DNA of 64,000 nt from Lysobacteraceae bacterium NML03-0222 (GCA_002798195.1 NWQM01000016.1:62001-126000); one strand, 5' to 3'. Positions 8,933-18,079 are shown, counted from the stretch's first letter. Numbers and translations: made by a program. Notes: a model not told the origin generated them from the sequence alone.

Positions 8933-10630
8933 ATGTTGCATGCTTCTTCTTTATCGTTTTCTGCCCTGTCATTGGCCATAGGCTTGGCAGTTTCACCCAC
9001 GGCACAGGCGTATCGTCCGGCTCCAGCGGCCGCACTTGATTGCACTGCGCTGGGTGAGCAGCTTGCTTCGCCGGAAATGGTTCGTGCCACACTCTCACGC
9101 AGCGTTGGTAAAACAGCGATCTATGCGTCAGCGCCGCCACCGTCCCCAAAGCCAGTCAGTACGCCGTTGATCGAGGTTGCAACCCCGGTCTATGTGCCGC
9201 CGCCTGCACCGCCCTCACCATCGTTGCAAGCACCCACCAATACCGAACGTTATGGCCATTATGATGACAATCCGGTCAAGCGCGCGCGGGAAAACCCGCT
9301 TTCGACCTTCTCGGTAGATGTGGATACCGGCAGCTTTAGTAATGTGCGCCGCATGTTGAACCAACAGCAGCGCCCACCGGCGGACGCCGTGCGTGCCGAG
9401 GAGTTCATCAATTACTTCGATTACGGCCTTGCCAAGCCACGCAGCCGCAGCGAGCCGTTGCGGCTGGAAACCGAGCTGGCGCAGAGCCCTTGGAATGGCC
9501 AGCGGCAATTGCTGCGCATCGCCATGACCGGCTACGAGCCAGCGCAAATGCCCGCGGCCAATCTAGTGTTTCTGGTGGACACCTCAGGTTCAATGGACAG
9601 CGCCGACAAACTGCCACTGGTGCGCCAGGCGATTTGCCAGATGCTGCCGCAGTTGCGCGCCCAGGATCGCATCAGCATCGTGACGTATGCGGGCACTGCC
9701 GGGCTGCATCTGGCGCCAACGCCGGGCAACCAGTCGCGCACCATTTACAACGCGCTCAGACAGTTGCACGCCAGCGGCAGCACTCACGGCAGCGCCGGGA
9801 TTCAGATGGCCTATGAGCAAGCCCGCAAGCATTTCATCCGTGGTGGCGTGAACCGGGTATTGCTGGCCACCGATGGCGATTTCAATGTCGGCACCGTCAG
9901 CCAGGAAGCGCTGGAAACGCTGGTGGCCGACCAGCGCAAGCATGGCATTGCGCTCACCACGTTGGGCGTTGGCAGTGGCAATTACAACGAGCATTTGGCT
10001 GAGCGTCTGGCCGATGTCGGTGATGGCAATTACAGCTATCTCGATAGCTTGGAGGAAGCGCACCGGGTGCTGGTGAAAAACATGCGCAGCACGCTCTTGA
10101 CCATTGCCCAGGATGTAAAGCTGCAAGTGGAGTTCAACCCCGCCGTGGTGGCCGAATACCGTCTGATTGGTTACGAAAACCGTCTGCTTCGCGATGAGGA
10201 TTTCCAGAACGACCGGGTGGATGCCGGTGATGTCGGTGCCGGGCATCAAGTCACGGCCTTGTATGAAATCGCCCGGGTCGGCTCCGGCGGAACGCAGCTG
10301 CCTGCACTGCGCTATCAACCGCCTGCCACTGTCTCCGCTGGTAGCAATGAGCTTGCCACCGTCAGCCTGCGCTACAAGCTGCCCGGGCAAAGCCAGAGCC
10401 AGCTGCGCCAGGTGCGCATTGCCAACCATGTACAGCGCGGTAGCGACGCCATGAATTTGGCTGCTGCGGCGGCAGCTTTTGCCGATGCTCTGCGGGGCGG
10501 TGAGCGTATCGGCATGCCATTTGCCGACATTGCCCGCCTTGCCAAAAATAATCGGTCAATTGCCGATGCCGAGCGCACCACGTTTGTGGACATGATTGGC
10601 AAAGCCGAGCGTCTGATTGACGGCGAATGA
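8933..10630 (+). CDS. Secreted von Willebrand factor A-domain protein (YfbK type)
   Basis: With the start at 8933 (ACGGAG ribosome site 6 bases upstream) the protein has 565 residues and a signal peptide cut near residue 26 (PTAQA). A proline-rich linker (about 67-97) is followed by the vWF_A N-terminal module (ENPLSTFSVDVDTGSFSNVRRML region, 120-142), a vWA domain with the MIDAS motif DTSGS at 216-220 plus Thr284 and Asp314, and the C-terminal YfbK-type (DUF3520) module ending NNRSIADAERTTFVDMI. Its binding partner is unknown. An upstream in-frame ATG at 8906 has no better ribosome site. It heads a run with an ECF sigma factor and anti-sigma-like gene, suggesting a cell-envelope function. 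Confidence 0.88.
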   Translation: MLHASSLSFSALSLAIGLAVSPTAQAYRPAPAAALDCTALGEQLASPEMVRATLSRSVGKTAIYASAPPPSPKPVSTPLIEVATPVYVPPPAPPSPSLQAPTNTERYGHYDDNPVKRARENPLSTFSVDVDTGSFSNVRRMLNQQQRPPADAVRAEEFINYFDYGLAKPRSRSEPLRLETELAQSPWNGQRQLLRIAMTGYEPAQMPAANLVFLVDTSGSMDSADKLPLVRQAICQMLPQLRAQDRISIVTYAGTAGLHLAPTPGNQSRTIYNALRQLHASGSTHGSAGIQMAYEQARKHFIRGGVNRVLLATDGDFNVGTVSQEALETLVADQRKHGIALTTLGVGSGNYNEHLAERLADVGDGNYSYLDSLEEAHRVLVKNMRSTLLTIAQDVKLQVEFNPAVVAEYRLIGYENRLLRDEDFQNDRVDAGDVGAGHQVTALYEIARVGSGGTQLPALRYQPPATVSAGSNELATVSLRYKLPGQSQSQLRQVRIANHVQRGSDAMNLAAAAAAFADALRGGERIGMPFADIARLAKNNRSIADAERTTFVDMIGKAERLIDGE

Positions 10631-10704
10631 TGCACGCAGCCAGTGCCCCGGCCAATATCGGAAATCGCCGCCCTGCCGGGGCGGCTGGCTTTAGACTATG
10701 GCGC

Positions 10705-11274
10705 ATGGATAGCCCCGCCGCCCAAGATACCTCCAGTCCGGATGACCAGCAGTTGATGCTGGCCTATATCGCAGGCGATGAGGCTGCATTTGCCACGCTC
10801 TACGCAAGACACCGCCTGGGGCTATACCGGTTTTTGCTGCGCCATTTGCGTGATGAGGCACTGGCTGAGGAGCTGTTTCAGGATATCTGGCAGAAAATCA
10901 TCAGTGCGCGTCTTGGCTGGAAGCCGGATGCGCCATTCCATGCCTGGCTGTACCGCATCGCGCATAACCGTCTGAATGATTACTGGCGCGCCCGGAAGCA
11001 TCGCCCGGCTGCACCGGAAGACGCCGACGTGCGCATCGCCAGCCTGCACGATGAACATACGCCCGAGCATGCGCTTTCCGAGTTTGAGGAACGCCGACGC
11101 CTGCAACTGGCGCTGGAGGCCTTGCCCGATGAGCAGCGCACCGTGTTGCTGCTGCGGCTGGAGCAGGAAATGACCCTGGAGGAAATTGGCCAAGTCACAG
11201 GTTACGGCCGGGAAACCGTGAAGTCCCGGCTGCGCTATGCCATGGACAAACTGCGTGCAAGGTTGAAGCCATGA
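10705..11274 (+). CDS. ECF-type RNA polymerase sigma-70 factor
   Basis: The 189-residue protein has sigma region 2 (AYIAGDEAAFATLYARH through AEELFQDIWQKI and FHAWLYRIAHNRLNDYWR) and region 4 (ALPDEQRTVLLLRLEQ, then the helix-turn-helix EEIGQVTGYGRETVKSRL). I chose ATG 10705 because ECF factors rarely carry a long leader. An alternative ATG at 10627 overlaps the vWA stop (ATGA) and would add 26 residues lacking family likeness, while an 8-bp inverted repeat (10645-10652 with 10675-10682) lies in between. It overlaps the next gene by four bases, so the sigma factor and its neighbour are coupled. Confidence 0.88.
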   Translation: MDSPAAQDTSSPDDQQLMLAYIAGDEAAFATLYARHRLGLYRFLLRHLRDEALAEELFQDIWQKIISARLGWKPDAPFHAWLYRIAHNRLNDYWRARKHRPAAPEDADVRIASLHDEHTPEHALSEFEERRRLQLALEALPDEQRTVLLLRLEQEMTLEEIGQVTGYGRETVKSRLRYAMDKLRARLKP

Positions 11275-12170
11275 ACCGGACATCTTTAACCGCCGAAGAA
11301 CGCGCATTGGCCGACAAGCTCGCCCGCATCGCCCCGCGCGCCGAACCCTCCGCTGCGCTGGATGCCAGGATTCTGGCGATGGCCGCCGAGGCGCATGCGC
11401 AAGCAACCACCCCACCGGCAAAACCGCGCCGCTGGTTGCCGTCACTGGCACTGGCGGCATCGTTGGCGCTGGTAGCTGGTGTCATCTGGCGGGTACACCC
11501 GGTGCTGAATCCGCAAGATACGCCCCCAGCAACGGCCATCAGCGAAGCCGATGCTGCCGCAGGGCTTCCCCCCATGCCAGTGACGGCAACGATGACGGAC
11601 GCACCTGTCGAGCTTGCAGATGTCGCTGCCATGCCTGAAACCAATGCCGCTTCTGCTGCAATCGAAATGGCTCCACCGGCGGCCAGCAAAGCGGCGCCTG
11701 TCGCCATGAGTGCAGCTGTTGCGGAAGAGCCGCTGCAACTGCCGCCGATGGCCTTGCCCGCTCCCGCGCCGCCGCTTGGGCAAGCACAACAAGCTCAAGC
11801 GGTCGAGGCACAAAGGGCACGAAAAAAAGTCCAGGAAAGCCATAGCGCAAAATCTACCGCCACAATGCCAAGCCACGCAGCAGCGCGTAATGCAGAACTT
11901 GCAGCCCCCCCGCCGCCGCCTGCTCCACCAGCCCCTGCAGCGGCAGTAATGATGGAACGCGCAGCACCTGTTGCTGCCGATACCTCCGAATCATTGGATA
12001 GCATCGCACTCACCGGTACTCGCATCCTGCCCGGCGAGCCGGAAATCGCCCGTATCCGTGGACTTATCGAACAAGGCCATACCCGCAAGGCACGCCGCGA
12101 GCTCAAAAAGCTCATGCGTCGCCATCCCGATATTGAAATTCCCGACGACTTGAAACAGCTACAGGACTGA
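11271..12170 (+). CDS. Single-span membrane protein, probable anti-sigma factor
   Basis: A 299-residue protein with a cytoplasmic N-terminus of about 55 residues (helical, ADKLARIAPRAEPSAALDARIL), one membrane span at about 57-73, then a long Ala/Pro-rich periplasmic linker and a conserved-looking C-terminus (PGEPEIARIRGLIEQGHTRKARRELKKL). Topology, four-base overlap with the sigma gene and order all fit an anti-sigma factor. However, no zinc HxxxCxxC motif is present and I cannot place it in a named family. The C-terminal block may act as an independent periplasmic sensor or TPR-like element. Confidence 0.65.
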   Translation: MNRTSLTAEERALADKLARIAPRAEPSAALDARILAMAAEAHAQATTPPAKPRRWLPSLALAASLALVAGVIWRVHPVLNPQDTPPATAISEADAAAGLPPMPVTATMTDAPVELADVAAMPETNAASAAIEMAPPAASKAAPVAMSAAVAEEPLQLPPMALPAPAPPLGQAQQAQAVEAQRARKKVQESHSAKSTATMPSHAAARNAELAAPPPPPAPPAPAAAVMMERAAPVAADTSESLDSIALTGTRILPGEPEIARIRGLIEQGHTRKARRELKKLMRRHPDIEIPDDLKQLQD

Positions 12171-12808
12171 TGATGAACCGCCAGCGTTTTCTTGCCCGTT
12201 TTTTTGCACTCGCTGCAAGCCTGTTGCTGCTGGCCGCCTGCGGCGGCAACACGCCCCGGCAACAACCGCTGCCGGCTTCGGCCACCGTGCTGGCGTTGGG
12301 GGATTCACTCACCTCGGGCGTCGGTGCCAGTGAGTCTGCTGCCTATCCGGTACAACTGGCCAGACTGACTGGTTGGCAAGTCATCAATGGCGGTGTTTCC
12401 GGGGATACTTCGGCGCAGGCACTGGCACGCCTGCCCGAGCTGCTCAAACAAAAACCGGATTTGGTGTTGGTTGGCATCGGCGGCAATGATTTTCTGCGCC
12501 GCCTGCCGGAAGAGCAGACCCGCGCCAATATCAGCCAAATCATCACCACGGTACAGGCCGAGAACATCCCGGTCGTGTTGATTGCCGTGCCACAGCTCAG
12601 CGTCGGTGCATTGTTTGGCAGCCTTTCCGACAGCCCGCTTTATCAAGACCTTGCCAAGCAACACCAAGTGCCGCTGATGGAAGACGGCTGGTCGCAAATC
12701 CTGAGCGACAAAAGCCTCAAATCCGACCAAATCCATGCCAATGCCGAGGGCTATCGGTTGTTTGCCGAGAAAATGGCCGAATTTTTGCAGCGTGAAGGCT
12801 TCCGCTAA
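12170..12808 (+). CDS. TesA-like SGNH-hydrolase lipoprotein (arylesterase/thioesterase I family)
   Basis: This 212-residue SGNH hydrolase carries block I GDSLTSG (Ser46), Gly in GGVSGDTS, block III GGND (Asn106) and block V DQIHA (Asp186, His189). Like E. coli TesA it should hydrolyse acyl-CoA or aryl esters in the periplasm. Unlike E. coli TesA the leader ends in a lipobox (LAAC, Cys24), so it is probably a lipoprotein. The ATG at 12170 shares a base with the stop of the anti-sigma-like gene, so it belongs to the vWA-sigma run. Confidence 0.92.
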   Translation: MMNRQRFLARFFALAASLLLLAACGGNTPRQQPLPASATVLALGDSLTSGVGASESAAYPVQLARLTGWQVINGGVSGDTSAQALARLPELLKQKPDLVLVGIGGNDFLRRLPEEQTRANISQIITTVQAENIPVVLIAVPQLSVGALFGSLSDSPLYQDLAKQHQVPLMEDGWSQILSDKSLKSDQIHANAEGYRLFAEKMAEFLQREGFR

Positions 12809-13419
12809 TGTCCGAGCCGATCACTCGCTACCGCACCATCGAAGCCCCGGCCAGCGGTGAAGTCAAAGACCGGGGGAGCCGCTTTATTGGCTACGCCTAC
12901 CCGATGGCAAGCACTGAAGCGCTGCGCAAGCATCTGGAAGCTCTGCGTGAAGCGCATCCCAAAGCCTGTCATTGGTGTTATGCCTATCGCCTGGGCGCAG
13001 ATGGCAGCCAGTTTCGTGCCAATGATGATGGCGAGCCTTCCGGTAGCGCTGGCCGCCCGATACTGGGGCAGATTGATTCGGCAGGCCTTAGCGATGTGCT
13101 GATCGTGGTGGTGCGCTACTTCGGCGGTACCCTGCTGGGCGTCCCTGGCCTGATTGCCGCCTACAAGGGCGCCGCCGCCGCAGCAGTTAGCGCGGCTCAA
13201 ATCATCGAAAAAGACGTCACTCGCACCTTGTGGCTACGCTGCGACTACCCGCATCTGAGCGATGCCCTGCGCATCGCCAAACAGCACCAGGCCGACGTCC
13301 TGAGCCAGGAACTGCAACTCGATTGCCTGCTGCAACTGCACATCCCCCTGCAACACTACACCGACGCCATTCAAGCCTTCCAAAACACCCGCGTGATGCA
13401 GTTGCAGGAGGAGGATTGA
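12808..13419 (+). CDS. YigZ/IMPACT family protein
   Basis: The 203-residue protein has an N-terminal IMPACT (UPF0029) domain with CHWCYAYRLG, NDDGEPSGSAGRPIL and VVRYFGGTLLGVPGLI, followed by a DUF1949 domain from about residue 140. E. coli YigZ has this architecture; the eukaryotic relative modulates Gcn2, but the bacterial role is unclear. The gene overlaps the TesA-like gene by one base (TAATG) and runs convergent with truD only 4 bases away. No convincing terminator lies between them. Confidence 0.9.
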   Translation: MSEPITRYRTIEAPASGEVKDRGSRFIGYAYPMASTEALRKHLEALREAHPKACHWCYAYRLGADGSQFRANDDGEPSGSAGRPILGQIDSAGLSDVLIVVVRYFGGTLLGVPGLIAAYKGAAAAAVSAAQIIEKDVTRTLWLRCDYPHLSDALRIAKQHQADVLSQELQLDCLLQLHIPLQHYTDAIQAFQNTRVMQLQEED

Positions 13420-13423
13420 TTCT

Positions 13424-14428
13424 TCAATCAACCGTCATAAGCTCACGCAATACGGTGGTGGCGTAGCTGCCGGAGGGCAGTTGGAAAGCGAGCTGCAATA
13501 CCTCAGGCGCCAACCATTGCCAAGTGAAGTTTTCCGGCATCAGCCGCAGGCTGCGGCGTTCTTGTTTCAGGCCAGCTTGTTCCAGCCCCTCACACAAGTC
13601 TGGATACTGGGCTGCGATACGGGTTTCAAGGGCTGCAAGCGGTTGCTGGGAGCGTAGCTCACCGCGTCCCCAAAGTGCGCCGGTGGGGTGAATATCGAAT
13701 GCCGCCAGGCGCGCCTGTATTGCCGCGTCCAGTGGCTCGGGGCCGAAGATACTCTGGCTGCCCGCCAGCATGAACACTTCACCTTCGAGCGCCTGATTCC
13801 AGTTGCCCGCCTGCACCCGCGTAGCCAGTATCTGGTTGAAGATTTCCGAGCGTGCGGCCGAAAGCAGTATTGAGCGCAGTTCGCGCTTTACCCGCCGCCC
13901 GGCAAACATGGCGCGGGCTTTTTCCAGATTCTCGCCATCGCGGCCAAAGCGTTGCTCGCCAAAGTAATTGGGCACGCCCATTGAGGCGATGGCTGCAAGG
14001 CGTGCTTCAATGGCTTCGCGTTCACCAGCGACTTCGCGCAGGCATAGCACAAAACGGTTGCCTGCCAATGCGCCACGCGGCAGTTTGCGGCTATGCCAGT
14101 GGCTGGCCAAAAGGCGGATGCCCTCTTGTACTAGTCCGGCCAAGTCCGGCGCGGTCTTCTTGGGCAGCCATACCGAAAAGCGCTGACGGGTCACGGCGTT
14201 ACGGTCTTTCAAGCCGGCATAGGACACGGCCGAATCAGCCACGCCTGCCCAGCGGGCGATTTTTTGTGCGACTTCTGCGGTGTTTTTCTCGCGTTTTTCA
14301 ATGCTTAGCAGCAGGTGTTCGCCGCTGCCGCTGGCAGGGAAGCTGTCGATTTCTTCGACGAAAAAATCTTCCGGTTGGCTGCGGATTTTTGCCCGCATTA
14401 CCGGCTCGCCATGGGCATAGGCCAGCAT
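13424..14428 (-). CDS. truD: tRNA pseudouridine(13) synthase
   Basis: The 334-residue enzyme makes pseudouridine 13 in tRNA-Glu. The catalytic aspartate is Asp75 in AGLKDRNAVT. Other TruD signatures are RIKIRSQPEDFFVEE-like N-terminus (MRAKIRSQPEDFFVEE), GVPNYFGEQRFGRDGENL, and the inserted TRUD domain following it. It starts one base after the ispF stop and is the last gene of the pyrG-to-truD run. Confidence 0.96.
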   Translation of the reverse strand: MLAYAHGEPVMRAKIRSQPEDFFVEEIDSFPASGSGEHLLLSIEKREKNTAEVAQKIARWAGVADSAVSYAGLKDRNAVTRQRFSVWLPKKTAPDLAGLVQEGIRLLASHWHSRKLPRGALAGNRFVLCLREVAGEREAIEARLAAIASMGVPNYFGEQRFGRDGENLEKARAMFAGRRVKRELRSILLSAARSEIFNQILATRVQAGNWNQALEGEVFMLAGSQSIFGPEPLDAAIQARLAAFDIHPTGALWGRGELRSQQPLAALETRIAAQYPDLCEGLEQAGLKQERRSLRLMPENFTWQWLAPEVLQLAFQLPSGSYATTVLRELMTVD

Positions 14429-14429
14429 G

Positions 14430-14909
14430 TCAATCGCTCAGCAACAAACAAACCGCCATCGCGGCGATGCCTTCACTGCGCCCGGTAAAGCCAAGTTTTT
14501 CGGTGGTAGTGGCCTTGATGCTGACCGCATCTGGCGACACATCCAGCTCGGCGGCCAGCAATTCACGCATGGCCGCGGCATGCGGGCCGACCTTGGGGCG
14601 CTCACACATTACGGTGATATCGGCATTGCCTACGCGCCAACCGCGCTCGGCCAGCAAACGATGGCAATGGCGCAAGAAGTCGACGCTGGCAGCATCCTTC
14701 CAGCGCATGTCGCTGGGGGGAAAGTGCTGGCCAATATCGCCCAGCGCCAGTGCGCCAAGCAGCGCATCGCAAAGCGCGTGAATGATGACATCGCCATCGC
14801 TATGCGCTTGAACGCCGTGGCTATGCGCCACACGCACGCCGCCCAGCATGATGTGGTCGCCCTCGCCAAAGGCGTGTACGTCAAACCCCTGTCCGATACG
14901 GATATTCAT
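14430..14909 (-). CDS. ispF: 2-C-methyl-D-erythritol 2,4-cyclodiphosphate synthase
   Basis: This 159-residue enzyme catalyses the fifth step of the MEP isoprenoid pathway. Metal ligands are Asp10 and His12 in GFDVHAF and His44 in DVIIHALCDALLGA; SHGVQAHSDGD precedes them and ADITVMCERPK is present. Length is standard. It overlaps ispD by four bases, as expected for a coupled ispD-ispF pair. ispG of the same pathway lies elsewhere in the window (54818-56068). Confidence 0.97.
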   Translation of the reverse strand: MNIRIGQGFDVHAFGEGDHIMLGGVRVAHSHGVQAHSDGDVIIHALCDALLGALALGDIGQHFPPSDMRWKDAASVDFLRHCHRLLAERGWRVGNADITVMCERPKVGPHAAAMRELLAAELDVSPDAVSIKATTTEKLGFTGRSEGIAAMAVCLLLSD

Positions 14910-15616
14910 GAGTGCTCGCTTTCTTTCAGCCAGGCAAAGCGTGCCAGGTCTGCCGGCGTGGTGATTTTGAAGTTGTCCTCGCGGCCTTCTACCAGCAGGA
15001 CTTTTTCGCCGGCAAGTTCCATCGCCATGGCTTCATCGGTCACTTCAATGCCCTGGCTGGCAGCGGCGGCCAAGGCATTGGCCAGCGCTTTGCGCGCAAA
15101 TGCCTGCGGGGTCAGCGCCCGCCATAGCGCCTGGCGTGGTTCGGTGGCAAGCACCTGCCCTGCCCTATCGGCGCGCTTGAGCGTATCGCGTACTGGCGCG
15201 GCCAGAAGTGCACCGGCATGGTGCTGCAAGGCGGCAAGCAGCGCGTCCACATCCGCATGGGCAAGATTGGGACGCGCCGCATCGTGCACCAGCACGATAT
15301 CGGTATCAGCCACGTCTGCCGGCAAAGCCGCAAGCCCGTTGGCCACCGATTCCGCCCGGCTTGCGCCGCCCAAGGTGCGTAATACCGGCTTGCCGTGGCA
15401 AGTCTGCGGCAGGACAACCGGGCATTCGCCATTGGCAGGCAATACCAGCACCACACCGGCAATGCCAGGATGCGTCAACAGTGCCTCCAGGGTGTGCAAC
15501 AGCACGGGTTTGCCCGCCACCGGCAAATACTGTTTGGGCGTATCACCGCCAAAACGGCTGCCACTCCCGGCAGCCGGAATCACACACCAGCAGGGTTTGA
15601 AGTCCGCGCTGCTCAC
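14906..15616 (-). CDS. ispD: 2-C-methyl-D-erythritol 4-phosphate cytidylyltransferase
   Basis: The 236-residue enzyme joins CTP to MEP. The nucleotide-binding loop is IPAAGSGSRFGGDTPKQYLPV (residues 13-33, Arg21 and Lys28 matching the catalytic Arg and Lys), with VLVHDAARP and DEAMAMELAG further on. It overlaps ftsB upstream and ispF downstream by four bases each. Production of CTP by PyrG at the head of the same run is a plausible functional link. Confidence 0.96.
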   Translation of the reverse strand: MSSADFKPCWCVIPAAGSGSRFGGDTPKQYLPVAGKPVLLHTLEALLTHPGIAGVVLVLPANGECPVVLPQTCHGKPVLRTLGGASRAESVANGLAALPADVADTDIVLVHDAARPNLAHADVDALLAALQHHAGALLAAPVRDTLKRADRAGQVLATEPRQALWRALTPQAFARKALANALAAAASQGIEVTDEAMAMELAGEKVLLVEGREDNFKITTPADLARFAWLKESEHS

Positions 15617-15927
15617 TGCCCTTGCCCGGCCTGCTCGCCTACTACCCGGTAAAAAACTTCACCGGGCTTGATCAGGCCGAACTCATCGCGCGCACGCTCC
15701 TCAATCGCTGCGCCTTCAGAAGTCAGCCCCTTGAGGTCATCGACTTCCGCAGCCAATGCCTCATTGCGCAGCTGGAGGCGCTGGTTTTTTTCTTGCTGCG
15801 CCTCAAGCTGTGCGACAAGCGCGGCGACTTCCCGCTTGCCACCGACACCAAACCACAACTGGTACTGCAACCAGGCCAATATGCCCAGCAGTATCAATGC
15901 GATAAGAGCCAGATGGCGTTTTGGCAT
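15613..15927 (-). CDS. ftsB: Cell-division protein FtsB
   Basis: A 104-residue bitopic protein with one membrane span (about 4-22) and a periplasmic coiled coil (about 32-70, LEAQQEKNQRLQLRNEALAAEV). The later DLKGLTSEGAAIEERARDEFGLIKPGEVFYRV block is the FtsB/DivIC signature. It bridges FtsQ and FtsL in the divisome. The gene follows eno by 8 bases and overlaps ispD by four, the usual arrangement in gammaproteobacteria. Confidence 0.95.
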   Translation of the reverse strand: MPKRHLALIALILLGILAWLQYQLWFGVGGKREVAALVAQLEAQQEKNQRLQLRNEALAAEVDDLKGLTSEGAAIEERARDEFGLIKPGEVFYRVVGEQAGQGQ

Positions 15928-15935
15928 GGCAAGGC

Positions 15936-17222
15936 TCAGCGCTTGAGCGACACGAAGGCATTACGCCCGGCATAACGCGCCGCGCTACCGAGCTGCTGTT
16001 CAATACGCAGTAGCTGGTTGTATTTGGCCACGCGATCGCTGCGGCACAGCGAGCCGGTCTTGATTTGCGTGGCCGTCGTGGCGACGGCGATATCGGCGAT
16101 GGTGGTGTCCTCGGTTTCGCCGGAGCGGTGCGAAACCACGGCGGCATAGCCGGCCGCATCGGCCATGGCGATGGCTTCCAGGGTTTCAGACAGCGTGCCG
16201 ATTTGGTTGACCTTGATGAGAATGGCATTGGCCACCGCCTCATCAATCCCCTGCTTGAAGATGCGCGGATTGGTGACGAACAGGTCATCGCCCACCAGCT
16301 GCACTTTGTCGCCGATTTTTTGCGTCAGCTGCTTCCAGCCTTCCCAGTCATGCTCGCCCATGCCATCTTCAATGGTGATGACGGGGTACTGGTTGCACCA
16401 GTCAGCCAGAAAATCCACAAATTGCTCGGAGCTCAGGCGCTTGCCTTCGCCAGTGAGGTTGTACTTGCCGTTCTCGTGAAATTCGCTGGAAGCCACATCC
16501 AGCCCCAGCAGGATGTCATCACCCGCCTTGTAACCAGCCTTGCCGATGGCTTCCATGATGGTATCGAGTGCTTCGGCATTGCTGCGCAAATCCGGCGCAA
16601 AACCGCCCTCATCGCCTACCGCAGTGGACAGGCCGCCGGCTTTCAGCACCGATTTGAGTGCATGAAACACTTCGGTGCCAGCGCGCAGCGCTTCGGAGAA
16701 CGTGTCAAAGCCCACCGGCAGAATCATGAACTCCTGCAAATCGACATTGTTGTCCGCATGCGCACCGCCATTGATGATGTTCATCATCGGCACGGGGAGA
16801 ACAGGCGTGCGCCCTTGCGCTAGGTATTGCCACAACGGCTCGCGGCGCGAAGCCGCCGCCGCATGTGCCGCCGCCATTGAGACCCCGAGCAGCGCATTGG
16901 CACCCAAACGGCCTTTGTTCTCGGTGCCATCAAGATCAATCAGGCGCGTATCCAGGGCTTTCTGGTCCGTCGCATCCATGCCCTTGAGCGCATCGGCAAT
17001 CACGCCATTGACGTTTTCCACGGCCTTCTGCACGCCTTTGCCCATATAGCGGGTCTTGTCGCCATCACGCAGCTCCACGGCCTCCTTGGTGCCAGTGGAA
17101 GCCCCCGAAGGCACGGCCGCACGGCCAAAGCTGCCATCGGCAAGTTGCACTTCCGCTTCGAGCGTGGGATTGCCGCGACTGTCGAGGATTTCGCGGGCGC
17201 AGATGTGGCTGATTGTGCTCAT
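15936..17222 (-). CDS. eno: Enolase
   Basis: The 428-residue enzyme converts 2-phosphoglycerate to phosphoenolpyruvate. Hallmarks are the N-terminal AREILDSRGNPT, the metal-binding and catalytic blocks ITIEDGMGEHDWEGW, LVGDDLFVTN and the signature LIKVNQIGTLSET, followed by SHRSGETEDT. I place the start at 17222 (MSTISHICARE, with GGAAC upstream); an in-frame ATG at 17249 would overlap kdsA's end and add nine atypical residues. It lies 23 bases after kdsA. Confidence 0.97.
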   Translation of the reverse strand: MSTISHICAREILDSRGNPTLEAEVQLADGSFGRAAVPSGASTGTKEAVELRDGDKTRYMGKGVQKAVENVNGVIADALKGMDATDQKALDTRLIDLDGTENKGRLGANALLGVSMAAAHAAAASRREPLWQYLAQGRTPVLPVPMMNIINGGAHADNNVDLQEFMILPVGFDTFSEALRAGTEVFHALKSVLKAGGLSTAVGDEGGFAPDLRSNAEALDTIMEAIGKAGYKAGDDILLGLDVASSEFHENGKYNLTGEGKRLSSEQFVDFLADWCNQYPVITIEDGMGEHDWEGWKQLTQKIGDKVQLVGDDLFVTNPRIFKQGIDEAVANAILIKVNQIGTLSETLEAIAMADAAGYAAVVSHRSGETEDTTIADIAVATTATQIKTGSLCRSDRVAKYNQLLRIEQQLGSAARYAGRNAFVSLKR

Positions 17223-17245
17223 CTCAGTTCCAGTTTCCAGTTCAA

Positions 17246-18079
17246 TCAAAGTTGGGTTTCCAAAAAGCCGTTGCGCTTGCTGACGGCATCGAGTTCTTTC
17301 AGGGTTTCAAGCAAGGCCTGCATCTTGCCCAGCGGCCAGGCGTTGGGACCATCCGAGAGTGCGCAAGCCGGGTCGGGGTGAGTTTCCATGAACAGCCCGG
17401 CCACGCCCACTGCCACCGCTGCACGCGCCAATACCGGCACGAACTCACGCTGACCGCCGCTGGCATTGCCCTGCCCGCCCGGCAGCTGTACTGAATGGGT
17501 TGCATCAAATACCACCGGGCAGCCGGTATCACGCATCACCGCAAGGCTGCGCATATCGCTGACCAGATTGTTATAGCCAAAGCTCGCGCCGCGCTCGCAA
17601 ACCATGATGTCCTGATTGCCGGTCGCGCGGGCTTTTTCCACCACCGGCCTCATGTCCCAAGGCGAGAGGAACTGCCCCTTTTTGATATTGACCGGCTTGC
17701 CGGCGCTGCACACCCGGGTGATGAAATCGGTCTGGCGCACCAAAAACGCCGGCGTTTGCAGCACATCAACCACACTGGCAACTTCGTCCATCGGCGTGTA
17801 TTCATGCACATCGGTCAATACCGGCACACCGAGCTGGCGCTTGACCTCGGCCAGCACCTTCAACCCTTCCTCCATGCCCGGGCCACGGAAGCTGTTGATG
17901 GAGGTGCGATTGGCCTTGTCAAAGCTGGACTTGAAAATGAAAGGAATGCCCAGCTTGTCGGTGATTTCCTTGAGCTTGCCGGCAGTGTCCAGCTGCAATT
18001 GCAAGGACTCGACCACGCACGGGCCTGCAATCAGGAAAAACGGCTTGTCCAGTCCGACTTCAAAACCACACAGTTTCAT
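17246..18079 (-). CDS. kdsA: 3-deoxy-8-phosphooctulonate (KDO-8-P) synthase
   Basis: The 277-residue enzyme condenses PEP with arabinose 5-phosphate for lipopolysaccharide KDO. Signatures include FFLIAGPCVVES, FKSSFDKANRTS, GVPVLTDVHE, KKGQFLSPWDM and FDATHSVQLPGG. Start ATG 18079 overlaps the pyrG stop (ATGA), which fits the standard length; a 44-residue upstream extension reads inside pyrG and is rejected. Enolase, which makes its substrate PEP, is the next gene. A cysteine in AGPC indicates the metal-dependent class might apply, but I have not verified all ligands. Confidence 0.96.
   Translation of the reverse strand: MKLCGFEVGLDKPFFLIAGPCVVESLQLQLDTAGKLKEITDKLGIPFIFKSSFDKANRTSINSFRGPGMEEGLKVLAEVKRQLGVPVLTDVHEYTPMDEVASVVDVLQTPAFLVRQTDFITRVCSAGKPVNIKKGQFLSPWDMRPVVEKARATGNQDIMVCERGASFGYNNLVSDMRSLAVMRDTGCPVVFDATHSVQLPGGQGNASGGQREFVPVLARAAVAVGVAGLFMETHPDPACALSDGPNAWPLGKMQALLETLKELDAVSKRNGFLETQL

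Noticed and set aside
10645..10682. GCCCCGGC / GCCGGGGC inverted repeat before the sigma gene as a terminator
   Set aside because: Loop of 22 bases and no T-tract; used only as mild support for the later sigma start.
13416..13431. TTGATT-CTTC-AATCAA hairpin at the yigZ/truD convergence as a terminator
   Set aside because: Six AT-rich base pairs, no T-tract, and it overlaps both stop codons; too weak to call.
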